A stretch of DNA of 64,000 nt from Saccharomycopsis fibuligera x Saccharomycopsis cf. fibuligera (lineage: Eukaryota; Ascomycota; Saccharomycetes; Ascoideales; Saccharomycopsidaceae). This document shows, in pieces, positions 22,500-31,210 of the stretch. Each line of letters starts with the position of its first letter. Position 1 is the stretch's first letter. The DNA is taken from contig CP012818.1 of the NCBI GenBank assembly GCA_001936135.1, positions 1,550,001-1,614,000 of the forward strand. The letters run 5' to 3'. The notes below the pieces were generated by a model, which saw only the letters and a program-made list of their open reading frames with translations, did not search any database and was not told the DNA's origin. Made by a program: the position numbers and the translations under genes.

Positions 22500-23680
22500 A
22501 TGGCAGGTCTTAGTTTTGAAAACTATCAAAGAAACAAGTACATTGTGTCCAAGGGCTATCCAGCCCCAAGGGCAACTTCCACCGGTACCACTATCGTTGG
22601 CTGCAAATTTAATGGTGGCGTTGTGGTAAGTTGAATTTAAGCAATCAATTTTACGTCTCTAGTTCTCTGGTGATGGCAACCGTCTGATAATACGAAGCAA
22701 GATTCAAGCTCTGGCTGTATTTTAATTGGCGCATTGATGGTGATTTCATGAATTTGCCTTTATTTTTTATCTTTTTATTTATTTATTTTATCTTTTTTTA
22801 TTTTTTTTTTTTTCAAAGTGGCAACAAGAACATGTTGATAACTAGGCATTCTTTTACACAATGTGAAGATGATGACTGGAGATCAAAAGCAACGCGAACC
22901 ACCAGGCTAGCTTCACATCATATGTTACAACATATGAGCACAGATAGAGAAAAACCATTGGGTGGAGGACCTTTACTAACTATTACCTTCTAGATCGCCG
23001 CTGATACCAGAGCCACCGCTGGTCCAATTGTTGCTGACAAGAATTGTGAGAAGCTACACAAGTTGTCTCCAAGAATTTGGTGTGCTGGTGCCGGTACTGC
23101 CGCTGACACCGAAATGGTTACTCAGTTAATAGGTTCCAATCTTGAGCTTCATTCTCTTTACACCAGTCGTCCACCAAGAGTCATTGCTGCCTTGACATTG
23201 CTCAAGCAACATTTATTCAAATATCAAGGTCATGTTGGCGCATACTTGATTGTCGCTGGTACTGATCCTACCGGGTCACACTTGTTTTCTATTCATGCTC
23301 ATGGGTCTACTGATGTTGGACCATACCAAACGTTGGGGTCTGGTTCATTAGCCGCTATGGCCGTGTTGGAAAGCAGATGGAAACAAGACTTGACTAAAGA
23401 AGAATGTATCAAGTTATGCACTGATGCCATTGAAGCTGGTATTTGGAACGATTTGGGTTCTGGTTCTAATGTTGATGTTTGTGTTATGGAAACTGGTAAA
23501 GATGCACAATTGTTGAGAAACTACATAACGCCAAACGTTAGGGAAGCCAAAGCTCAAAGTTACAAGTTCAAGAGAGGTACTACTGCAGTTTTGAGAGAAA
23601 AAGTTTTGGATATACTTGATGTCGAAGAAACTGAAATACCAGTTACTTCTACTGCTGATGTAATGGAAGTTGATGCTTAG
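22500..23680 (+). CDS. PUP1: 20S proteasome beta-2 subunit (trypsin-like), two exons
   Basis: Spliced gene: exon 1 at 22500-22625, exon 2 at 22994-23680, giving 270 aa. The first exon starts MAGLSFENYQ and joins in frame GGVV to IAADTR. The propeptide is cut before Thr30 (TG|TTIVG), leaving the catalytic N-terminal threonine. Asp46 and Lys62 match Asp17 and Lys33 of the mature subunit. GSGSNVDVCVME and the C-terminal extension (TTAVLREKVLD) fit yeast Pup1, which also has Thr30. The beta-2 C-terminal arm wraps the neighbouring beta-3 subunit. It is the only protein gene in the window with an intron I can define. Confidence 0.95.
22626..22993 (+). other. Spliceosomal intron of PUP1
   Basis: A 368-nt intron. 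The donor is GTAAGT (22626-22631), the branch point a perfect TACTAAC (22974-22980) and the acceptor TAG (22991-22993), only 13 nt beyond. Its inside is T-rich. Removing it joins a continuous proteasome reading frame. Confidence 0.95.
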
Positions 23681-24040
23681 TTTTGAGGATTTATATTTTT
23701 TTATTCGCGGCCTTTATTTTCCCCCTTTTATTTTTTAATGTTTCTCATAAATGTTATGGTTTGTTTGTTTACTGGGGTGTGTAAGGCCCTGTTTGTAGAA
23801 ATGCTCTTCAAAGATACAGGCTCGTGAGTCAAAAGTAGCAGCAGAATGTAAATATAATGTACGCAACTATCCATTATCATAAACACAATGAAAACTAAAA
23901 ACAATACAAAGAGAATAAAAGGCACAGAACAAAAAAAAATTCTTAAAAATTCTTAGCTGCTTGATCATAACTCCCATTTAATCTATAACATGAAGCAAAA
24001 GACAGAGAACAACGAAAAGAAAAAAAAAATTAAAATAAAA

Positions 24041-24085
<45 letters not shown>

Positions 24086-24257
24086 AGACAAACAAATGAA
24101 CAAACAAACAGGCCGCTAAGCACAAAGAGGAATGCATCTTTTCGAGCTTTTTGGTAATTGATATTGAGGATGCAGTCAACATGAAATCAAGGATACGACC
24201 ACCACCATCGCATTTCTAGTAGACATCGACTTAGTCGCTTGCCCCCCACGACGCTGC
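23681..24257. other. PUP1/ADE8 convergent intergenic region
   Basis: No gene seen. It holds the longest homopolymer in the window, a 41-A run at 24044-24084, plus AACAAACA-type repeats. Confidence 0.6.
24044..24084. repeat. Poly(A), 41 nt
   Basis: Uninterrupted A run; as poly(T) on the minus strand it lies downstream of ADE8. Confidence 0.95.
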
Positions 24258-25028
24258 CTACACTAAAGTTTCGAGGGCCTTTACTGTCCCCTCCACAATC
24301 CCCTCGTGTTCGAGATCATGCACTCTTTGCTCGTACTGCTCCAAGCTTTCTCCCTTCAAGACCGGCAATTTCTTGACAAGCAAAGGCTCCCCCTTATCCA
24401 CTTCTGGAATAACTTTATGAATCATGATGCCCGTCTCCGGCACCTCCCCGTTCTGAGCTGCTTTCCAGGAGCGTTCGATAGCGTTGATTCCTTCAAACTG
24501 GCCCGGCAAGGCTGGGTGAAGGTTGATGATTGGAATCTCGTGAGGAGCAAGATTGAGCAAGAACTGCTTAGATAGGATCAACATCCAGCCAGCGCAAACA
24601 ATCAAGTTGGGACACTTGTGGCCGGAACTGAACGGGGTGGCGGCGACGGATTCTTGGCTTGCGTACTTGTCGCCGTAAAGGATGATGTTCAAGAGGTCTT
24701 GGTTGAAGAGCTCTCTGGCTTTGGAGCGTTCTTGCTTTTTGTACTCTGCTTCAGTTTGCAACTGGCCGTTAGAGTCAGTGGCATTGGCGCTGTATGGGGG
24801 AATGCTGGCATAGTACAGTTTCAACGTATGGACCTTGGTAGGGATGCCGGCGTTTTGTGCTCGTTGGAGGCCATACGCGGTGGCTGAAGACGATATAACG
24901 AGGGAGATTTGAGCTTTGATCCTTTTGTCGGCAATTGCGTCAATCAACGCTTGGAGATTTGAGCCATTACCGGAAATGAGAACAGTTATGTTTGGCAAGA
25001 CTTCTTGCTGGGTTGTGCTGGTTGGCAT
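24258..25028 (-). CDS. ADE8: Phosphoribosylglycinamide formyltransferase
   Basis: GAR transformylase of de novo purine synthesis: it moves a formyl group from 10-formyl-THF to glycinamide ribonucleotide. 256 aa, ATG at 25028; yeast Ade8 is 214 aa. The phosphate-binding loop is SGNGSN at 19-24. The folate and catalytic segment is NLHPALPG (His171), and the catalytic Asp is in HKVIPEVDKGEP (Asp211). An insert at about 78-137 (linker rich in Asn, Gln and Ser) accounts for the extra length. The enzyme is cytosolic and monofunctional, as in yeasts and unlike the fused animal protein. Confidence 0.93.
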   Translation of the reverse strand: MPTSTTQQEVLPNITVLISGNGSNLQALIDAIADKRIKAQISLVISSSATAYGLQRAQNAGIPTKVHTLKLYYASIPPYSANATDSNGQLQTEAEYKKQERSKARELFNQDLLNIILYGDKYASQESVAATPFSSGHKCPNLIVCAGWMLILSKQFLLNLAPHEIPIINLHPALPGQFEGINAIERSWKAAQNGEVPETGIMIHKVIPEVDKGEPLLVKKLPVLKGESLEQYEQRVHDLEHEGIVEGTVKALETLV

Positions 25029-25895
25029 GGTTTAGGCTTTTCAAATGGCTCGGAGAGAAGTGGAAATGCTGCTTGGCTTGGCTGTAAAAAAAAAAAATCA
25101 AGTGAGACAGACCTTTTGGTAAGTGATGATAATGGGCTAGCTTGCTTGCAGTATTAAAAAGGGCGATAAGCTAGGTAAAAATATGCCAGAGAAATTTCGA
25201 ATCTTTTCCACGGAAAATTTTTAGTCCTCTTCTTTGTTCGAATCTCCTTTGCAAACTGCTAAAGGCTATATGGTTGGCGGAAGGGTGGTCTTTGGTCTTG
25301 GACTGGGATGTTCCTTATCACACTGCCAGTATGAAGTACGAAATTTGGATATGACTGTTTCTGAGTGTCCATGATGCTATTTTTTTTTTTTTTTTTTTTT
25401 TTTTTTTCTTTACTTTAATTTTTTTATTTTTCCGGTCGCTCACTCGCTCGCTGTTAAGGCATTCTTTCCAGGGTAAAACTTTTATGCATATGCTCCGGGG
25501 AGAGAGGCCGCTACTCTGTTGTAGATCAACTAGCCAGTCAGACGTACAACAGTTACGTTGACGGGCAGCACTACTCCTGGCGCGACACCCTTCTATCCAG
25601 ACTACGATAGCATGGCTGAGGTAGTGCTACAGTGCTACTGCAGTGGTTAGCACATGTCAGAACAAGCAGATGTAGTATCGGCATGCGTCATCTATTATTA
25701 TGATATTTTGGTCTTTTGTTGTTGTATGTAGATCAGATAATTTTATAGTAATGAAGAAGAGCAGGTGGCTGAAACAAATAGATAAATAGATAAATGAATA
25801 TAAAAAAAGAGGGGTGAAAAAGAATGGAAGCAGGAAGCAGGAAAACGAAACTGATAATCACTAATTGAAAAACACCATCGCCTCACGGTTCACAG
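25029..25895. promoter_or_regulatory. ADE8 upstream region / IDH2 3' flank
   Basis: An 867 bp stretch with the ADE8 promoter and the end of IDH2. It contains a 28-T run (25380-25407). No TGACTC (Gcn4/Bas1) site was seen. Confidence 0.45.
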
Positions 25896-27002
25896 TTACA
25901 AGTTCTTGATAACCTGCTCAGTGTAGTGGGAAGTGGTGGCAGAGCCTTTCAAGTCCTTGGTTCTGTGCTCAGGACCAGTAGCAATGGTCTTCAAGACAGC
26001 AGACTCAATCTTGTCGGCGTACGGGTCCAAGGACATGTGTCTCAACATCATGCAGGAGCTCAACAACAAGGCGGTTGGGTTGGCCAAGTTCTTGCCGGCG
26101 ATGTCGGGAGCAGAGCCGTGGACGGCTTCGAAGATGGAGACGTGGTCACCCATGTTGCCGGACGGGGTCAAGCCCAAGCCGCCAATCAAGCCGGAAGCCA
26201 AGTCGGACATGATGTCGCCGTACAAGTTTGGCATGACCATGACGCGGTTGGAGTACTTGGTTGGGTCGGCAACCAAGTTCAAGGAGGTGTTGTCCAACAA
26301 CTCGAAGTTGAGCTTGATGTCCGGGAACTGCTCGGCAACCTGCTTGGCGGTCTCCACAAACAAGCCGTCGGACAACTTCATGATGGAGGCCTTGTGGACG
26401 ACGAGGACCTCGGGTCTGTTGACGGATCTGGCGTACTCGAAAGCGAACTTGATGACTCTTTCGGAGGCCGGCTTGGTGATCAACTTGATGGACTGGACGA
26501 CGCCGGGGACGATGGTGTGCTCGATGCCGGAGTACTCGCCCTCGGTGTTCTCTCTGATCAAGACGCTGTCGACGTTCTCGTACGGGGTCTGGTAGCCGAC
26601 GATGGACTTGGCCGGTCTCAAGTTGGCAAACAAGTTGAAGGTTCTTCTCAACGTCAAGTTCAACGACTGGTGGCCCTTGCCGATTGGCGTGGCGAGCGGC
26701 CCTTTCAACGCGACCAAGTTTCTGTTGATCGAGTCGACGGCAGGCTGCGGAATGGTGGTTCTGCCGTTGATGAGCAACGGGGTCACGTCGCAGGACTCCC
26801 ACTCGATGGGGACGTTGGCCGCCTTGTAAATGTCCTTGACGGCCTGCGAGATCTCGATGCCAATGCCGTCGCCCTCGATGAACGAGACGGTGTAAGTGCC
26901 GTTGGCGTTCTTCTTACCGTTGAACTTGGCCACCTGGGTAGCGTAGGTTCTGCGGGCAGAGGCCTTGAGGAGGGTTCTTGGGGCGAATCTTGGGGCGAAC
27001 AT
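25896..27002 (-). CDS. IDH2: NAD-dependent isocitrate dehydrogenase, catalytic subunit Idh2
   Basis: Mitochondrial TCA-cycle enzyme converting isocitrate to 2-oxoglutarate, 368 aa, ATG at 27002. Residues 1-23 form a presequence (Arg-rich, RRTYAT). The sequence follows the Idh2 rather than the Idh1 pattern: FIEGDGIG (41-48), PIEWESCDV, NLVALKGPLATPIGKGHQSL with Ser113, LRRTFNLFANLRP, RENTEGEYSGIEH, VVHKASI (Lys204) and NLYGDIMSDL (Asp262, Asp266). Idh1 has lost several of these catalytic residues. It should pair with an Idh1 encoded elsewhere. Base composition is strongly G+C-rich at third codon positions, unlike genes outside the 25.9-31 kb island. Confidence 0.94.
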   Translation of the reverse strand: MFAPRFAPRTLLKASARRTYATQVAKFNGKKNANGTYTVSFIEGDGIGIEISQAVKDIYKAANVPIEWESCDVTPLLINGRTTIPQPAVDSINRNLVALKGPLATPIGKGHQSLNLTLRRTFNLFANLRPAKSIVGYQTPYENVDSVLIRENTEGEYSGIEHTIVPGVVQSIKLITKPASERVIKFAFEYARSVNRPEVLVVHKASIMKLSDGLFVETAKQVAEQFPDIKLNFELLDNTSLNLVADPTKYSNRVMVMPNLYGDIMSDLASGLIGGLGLTPSGNMGDHVSIFEAVHGSAPDIAGKNLANPTALLLSSCMMLRHMSLDPYADKIESAVLKTIATGPEHRTKDLKGSATTSHYTEQVIKNL

Positions 27003-27952
27003 TGCGGGATTGTGGAGTGCGAGTGTCTGTGTCTGTGTCTGTGTCGGTGTTGGTGTTGGTGCAGATGGATACGGACCTGTTGGCTAGCGAGCTGGAGCAG
27101 AACTGGGAGGGGGGGATGAAGGAGAGGAAGGAAAGAAGAGCAGTCGAGCGAATACAGATCTGCTCAATAAAAACCTTTGGGAAAAGGGCGCCCGCCAGTT
27201 GAGAGTGCCGGATTCAAGCGGTTTTTTTTTTGTCGTTGTTGTTGTTCTTGTTCTCTGCTCGGGCCCACTTGCTGCAGGCCTCGGGGCCGGACCACGGAGA
27301 ACAGACGCCGGTCCCGTTTGTCGGGGGGCGGCCGGCGCGCCGCTCGCCGCCGAGAGTGCGCGCCCGCCGCCGAGCGTCGGTGCGCGCCACATGACCGCCG
27401 GCGCCGCTGCCCTGATTCTGCGGGTCTCCTCGCGGCGCGGCGCGCGTAGCAGGGGAGCCGAGTGCGCCGAGTGCGCCGAGCGCACGGTGTGCGCCAGGCG
27501 CGCTGCTACGCGCGCTACCCCCTTCCCGGGACCCGCCCGCCGGCACGGTACACGCCCTCCGGCACGGTACACGCCGCCGGGGTGGAGCCGTCTGTGCTAC
27601 CCGGCCGTCGTGGGCGATGCTGCTACCCGGCCGTGTCGACGCCCGCTGCGCTCTCCTGCTATGAATAGAAGCAGGATCGGGACCCTGCCGGCGGGCGCTC
27701 GTATCTCCGGCGGCGTGCAACTGTCAGCGGGAAGAAGAAAAAAGACAGCAGCAGCAGAAAAAAGACAACAACAAAAAACAGAAAAGAAAAAAAAACAAAA
27801 GCAAATCTGTCAGCGCAGCGACGGACAAAACAAAAAAACACCCGCGCTGTGTGTAGCAGCCGCCGTTATCCCATCTCGACAGTGACTTCAGTTTGGCAGA
27901 GCAGCACCACCCGCAAGCCCTGCCTCGCCGGTTCCAGATACCTCGCTCGAAG
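27003..27952. other. Very GC-rich intergenic core
   Basis: The IDH2 upstream region. About 27280-27720 is extremely rich in G and C (by eye about 70%), with GGCGCGCC-type palindromes and short direct repeats (GAGTGCGCC, CGGCACGGTACACGCC). A GTGTCT/GTGTTG repeat at 27022-27061 overlaps the IDH2 leader. Long open frames occur on both strands, but they are what stop-poor GC-rich DNA gives by chance; I do not call a gene. Confidence 0.6.
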
Positions 27953-28414
27953 ATGAATGGCCAAGCGCGCCGCAACCACGACCGCCAGAGCAAGCAGCGC
28001 ACGTCTGCCGGGAACGTCTGCAAACCCAAACCCACAACGAGCGGCAGCAGTTGTGGACGCGTGGTGCCCAGCGGTGCTGCGCTACGGCGGGCACAGCTCG
28101 TGCAAAGAGCGGCCCTCGGCTTAGCGTTCGTTTGCCTCTTTGGCTGCCTATTGCTATCGTCGCTTCCGCAGTACTCGTCGTCGTCGTCCTCCTCCTCCTG
28201 GCCGCCGCCGCCGCCGCAGCAGCAGCGTGTCCCTGTTTCCACGTACCTCAGCAACCGCTCGCAGAGCTTGCAGGCAGCGCAAAAGAGAAGCGCGGGCCCG
28301 GGTGTCATATCCTCGATCGAGTGGGAGCCCAAAGACAACTTCAGCATGGAGGTCAAGGACGGCTTCTTCATCATGTCGGTGTTGTCCATCGTGTTGGTTA
28401 ACCTATTGATCTAG
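27953..28414 (+). CDS. Orphan small membrane protein
   Basis: Hypothetical protein of 153 aa. The ATG at 27953 is the first in a frame that otherwise begins at a TTG. The N-terminal 45 residues are basic (RRNHDRQSKQR). A hydrophobic segment lies at about 50-68 (LGLAFVCLFGCLLLSSL), then a Ser run and a Pro/Gln run. The C-terminus, EWEPKDNF...DGFFIMSVLSIVLVNLLI, looks like a short tail-anchor with no residues beyond it. I do not recognise a family. In its favour as a real gene, no CTG occurs in frame although the DNA is about 60% GC, matching the other genes here. It could still be a chance frame. Confidence 0.45.
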   Translation: MNGQARRNHDRQSKQRTSAGNVCKPKPTTSGSSCGRVVPSGAALRRAQLVQRAALGLAFVCLFGCLLLSSLPQYSSSSSSSSWPPPPPQQQRVPVSTYLSNRSQSLQAAQKRSAGPGVISSIEWEPKDNFSMEVKDGFFIMSVLSIVLVNLLI

Positions 28415-28720
28415 GCCGCCGGCCGTCTTGAGCTGCGCATATGTCAGGCTACATATGAGCCCCCAAGGCGCCCGGCAGAGCCAGGCGCCCGGCTCAGAGC
28501 CGCGGTCGCGAGCCGCGGCCGCAAGCCGCTTCCTCCAAACTTACTCTTTATTTCGTTGCTGTTGGCTTTCTTCACCAGTCTTTTCCTTTCTCCCTCTCTC
28601 ATTCTTTTTCTTTGTCTGCGCAGACCGCGTTTCGTGCCGCCCCCCAGCACTGCCAGTCGGCGCTGCTCGCGAAGTCTGCCTGTTTGCGCTTCTCGTTTCG
28701 CTTAATAGATAATCAAATAC

Positions 28721-28760
28721 ACACAAGTACGCACAAGTACGCACAAGTACACACAAGTAC
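28721..28760. repeat. 10-bp minisatellite, 4 copies
   Basis: Four tandem RCACAAGTAC units, the first and last beginning with A, the middle two with G. Confidence 0.95.
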
Positions 28761-28865
28761 ACTGGTTTTTGTCCCAGTCCTGGCAGGCCGCTTTGACTGT
28801 GTAGGCACGCCTTTCCCTCCGAAGGGCAGCTGCGCCGTCCGCAGCTCTGCAACTCAGTTGCACAA

Positions 28866-28901
28866 CGCTCCGCAAAACGCTCCGCATAACGCTCCGCACA
28901 A
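28866..28901. repeat. 12-bp minisatellite, 3 copies
   Basis: CGCTCCGCAAAA, CGCTCCGCATAA and CGCTCCGCACAA in tandem, just upstream of tRNA-Lys. Confidence 0.95.
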
Positions 28902-28918
28902 CACAGCCGGCAAGAACA

Positions 28919-29003
28919 GCCTCGCTAGCACAATCGGTAGTGCATTCGACTCTTATCCGCGAGCGAAATCGAAAGGTTGCGGGTTCGAGCCCCGCGTGGG
29001 GCT
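28919..29003 (+). tRNA. tRNA-Lys(CUU), with 12-nt intron (GC-island copy)
   Basis: Cloverleaf: acceptor GCCTCGC pairs with GTGGGGC, the anticodon stem TTCGA (28945-28949) with TCGAA (28969-28973), the T stem GCGGG with CCCGC. The anticodon CTT is at 28952-28954. The loop holds 19 nt, so a 12-nt intron (TCCGCGAGCGAA, 28956-28967) follows position 37. A T6 terminator lies at 29007-29012. The mature sequence is identical to the copy at 54595; only the intron and flanks differ. Repeated CGAA strings leave the exact intron edges a little uncertain. Confidence 0.93.
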
Positions 29004-29195
29004 TTCTTTTTTGCCCTGCGACCAGGGCACCGGCGCACGTGCTTGCGGCTGGCTCTCGCTTCTCTGGCTGACAGAAAACGGCTGCCGGGTGCAACACGTC
29101 GTCCCGCCACGATATACAGTACGAGCCCAGAAACAACAGGAAGCAGAAAACAGAAAACAGAAAACAGAAAACAACCGACCCTGAGCTGGAACACC

Positions 29196-29876
29196 ATGGC
29201 AAGAATTGTTGGAAACAAGATATCGCTCGCGTTGAACGTTGCCGCGGCCGCGGTGATCGGCTACGGATGTTGCGTGGTTCACCAGCTCGTGCTCCCGGCA
29301 AATCTTCAGGAAGCAGGACACCTACAGTTCCTCACGAACCTCAGCGCGTTGTTGACGGTGGTGTACTACGCGGTCAGCATAGCGGCCCACTTGTCCAAGT
29401 CCCAGAGCATCTACAGTGCCAAAAACAACTATTTGCTTCCGGTGGTGCTTGCGTTGGAGTTCGTGGTCAGCGCTGTTTACTGGACGCTCAGGTTTTTTGC
29501 CACCTACCTAATCACTTTCGAGGAGGTGCCCTTTGCCATCGACTTCACGCTCCACATCGCGCCGTTGGCCAGCTTGGCAGTAGACTACTTCTACTTTTTG
29601 CCCGCCGTCACCATCAGCGCTGTGCAGCAGCTTGGCCTCTGCGCAGCGTTGACCGGCGCCTACTGGTTGTGGTTGGAGCACTTGGTCGATGCCGAAAAGG
29701 GCCAGTCGTACCCGTACCCGTTTTTGAATGTCGAGACGCCAAAAAGAGCTGTGATTTTTGCTTTCGTTGGGCTCGTCGCGTTTGGCGGCTTTACCGTTTT
29801 GAGAAAGCTTCACGAGCTCGTCGTGCCGCTGGTGGTGTACGCCAAACAGCAGGCTGGCGTCAAGAAGCGCTCCTGA
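29196..29876 (+). CDS. FAR-17a/AIG1-like membrane hydrolase, copy 1
   Basis: Multi-pass membrane protein of 226 aa, ATG at 29196. It belongs to the family of human AIG1 and ADTRP, which are threonine hydrolases that cleave fatty-acid esters of hydroxy fatty acids. Family marks: QFLTNLS with candidate nucleophile Thr47, a FTLHIAP helix with candidate His120, and YPYPFLNVE, which matches the YPFLE of human AIG1. About six hydrophobic segments are visible. DNA is GC-rich; 1 of 33 Leu codons is CTG. It is first of three tandem same-strand copies. Substrate in this yeast is unknown. Confidence 0.75.
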   Translation: MARIVGNKISLALNVAAAAVIGYGCCVVHQLVLPANLQEAGHLQFLTNLSALLTVVYYAVSIAAHLSKSQSIYSAKNNYLLPVVLALEFVVSAVYWTLRFFATYLITFEEVPFAIDFTLHIAPLASLAVDYFYFLPAVTISAVQQLGLCAALTGAYWLWLEHLVDAEKGQSYPYPFLNVETPKRAVIFAFVGLVAFGGFTVLRKLHELVVPLVVYAKQQAGVKKRS

Positions 29877-29883
29877 GTGAGGC

Positions 29884-30043
29884 TGCCGCCGCCGCCGCCG
29901 CCGTTCGCAAGCGGCGCCATGTACATAGCCAGAGAAATACTACAACTTGACAATATACGAAGAAGAAGAAGAAGAAGAAAGCACGGCGACTGAAAGCGTG
30001 CTGTAGCGACGAAGGCGTCGTCGTCGTCGTCGTCGTCGTCGTT
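29884..30043. repeat. Trinucleotide repeats between AIG1-like copies 1 and 2
   Basis: (GCC)n at 29884-29903, (GAA)n at 29958-29980 and (GTC)n at 30015-30043. They form a compact set of triplet repeats in the spacer of the GC island. Confidence 0.9.
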
Positions 30044-30242
30044 GATCCTGGCGGCAGCGATAAGCCCGCTTGCACTGGTCGGCAACATTCCCGAGGCGCG
30101 CGCAGTTGGAGTTCGCTGGTTTCGCATTCTTCTGTTTCTGCTCTTGCGCCCCCCGACACACACAGGACGCCATTCTATCGTTTTGGCAGTCGGCCAGCCT
30201 ATTCAGCCTGTTCAGCCTGTTCAGCCCCACCGACCAAACACA

Positions 30243-30962
30243 ATGTCACACAGAGCCCCAGGAAACAAAGTGTCGTTAATATTGGCGGCGGTCTCGGCCC
30301 CCACGATCTCCTATGGACTCTATATCGTCCATTTTGTGCGAGTACACCATCTCCCGGAACAGCTACGGAAAGCAGGAGCCGGCCAATTCTTGACCAACTT
30401 GTCGGCCCATTTGACAGTGCACTACTACTTCCTCTCCATTGTGGCCCACTTGACCAAAAACAAGTCCTTGTACCATTTCAAGAACAACTACGTCCTCACG
30501 GTGGTGCTCTCGCTCGAGTTCATCGTCACCATCGTCTATTGGTCCTTGAAGTTGTTTTTTGTCCACTTGATCCTCATGAAAAACAACGTGCCGTTTGCGG
30601 TCGACTTCTGTCTCCATTTGGCTCCCTTCGCCACCCTACTTGTCGACTACTTGTTGTTTTTGCCTCAGTTCCAGATCTCATACGCCGCTGCCGTTGGCCT
30701 CTGCGGCGTGCTCGCCAGCGCGTACTGGGCCTGGTTGGACTTCCTCATTGACCCTGCGTTGGGCCAGCTTTACCCATACCCGTTTTTAAACGTCGAAACA
30801 AAGCAACGCGTGGGGATCTTTGCCTTCATTGCCTCGCTAGCCTTTGGCGGGTTTGTCGTGATTAGAAGGGTCTACGACTTGGTCGTGCCGGAGAACGTCA
30901 AGCGGGACGTCAGCAACGCCAAAGAGAACGTCAAGCAAACGGTAAAGGAAAAAGTGGCTTAA
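30243..30962 (+). CDS. FAR-17a/AIG1-like membrane hydrolase, copy 2
   Basis: Second tandem copy, 239 aa, ATG at 30243 (CACAATG). It shares with copy 1 the QFLTNLSAxLTVxYY helix (Thr51), the VDFCLHLAP helix (His125), WLDFLID, LYPYPFLNVET and AFGGF. It differs by a charged C-terminal tail of about 25 residues (PENVKRDVSNAKENVKQTV and on) that has an 11-residue amphipathic rhythm and could lie on a membrane surface. DNA is still GC-rich, with no CTG among 34 Leu codons. The spacing to copy 1 is 366 bp, enough for its own promoter. Confidence 0.75.
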   Translation: MSHRAPGNKVSLILAAVSAPTISYGLYIVHFVRVHHLPEQLRKAGAGQFLTNLSAHLTVHYYFLSIVAHLTKNKSLYHFKNNYVLTVVLSLEFIVTIVYWSLKLFFVHLILMKNNVPFAVDFCLHLAPFATLLVDYLLFLPQFQISYAAAVGLCGVLASAYWAWLDFLIDPALGQLYPYPFLNVETKQRVGIFAFIASLAFGGFVVIRRVYDLVVPENVKRDVSNAKENVKQTVKEKVA

Positions 30963-31210
30963 TTCCAGGGAGGCAACGAGAAGGTTCCGCTGGCACAAGC
31001 CCCCTTTAGAATGGAAAGTGGTCGTGTGCCGAGTAGATTTCTCCCTCAGAAATTTTTTTTTTGCACTCGTTTGTTGCTTGAAATTTCGCGCAAAAGTCTT
31101 CTCAGTATATACATATAAAGAATTCAGTTTCCAGTGTTTTTCCTTCAGAGTTTGCGTGCAATGCTCAAGCACACCGGCTCTCCAGAAGCAATAGTTGTAG
31201 CGCTTCCAAA

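Larger units (their letters stand above)
28415..28918. other. Intergenic with two minisatellites
   Basis: No gene seen. It holds a 10-bp repeat at 28721-28760 and a 12-bp repeat at 28866-28901, ending 17 bp before a tRNA gene. Confidence 0.6.

Noticed and set aside
22748-22993. 81-aa frame before PUP1 exon 2
   Set aside because: It lies within the PUP1 intron, which has a donor, branch point and acceptor.
26146-26802. 218-aa and 397-aa frames overlapping IDH2
   Set aside because: Shadows of the GC-rich IDH2 coding sequence in other frames.
25896-27002. Naming this gene IDH1
   Set aside because: Catalytic-subunit residues and segment wording (PIEWESCDV, LVALKGPLATPIGKGH) fit Idh2, not the regulatory Idh1.
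27084-27885. Long open frames on both strands of the GC-rich IDH2 upstream region (162-228 aa)
   Set aside because: They overlap one another on opposite strands, are rich in Arg, Ala and Pro, show no domains, and are expected where stop codons are scarce.
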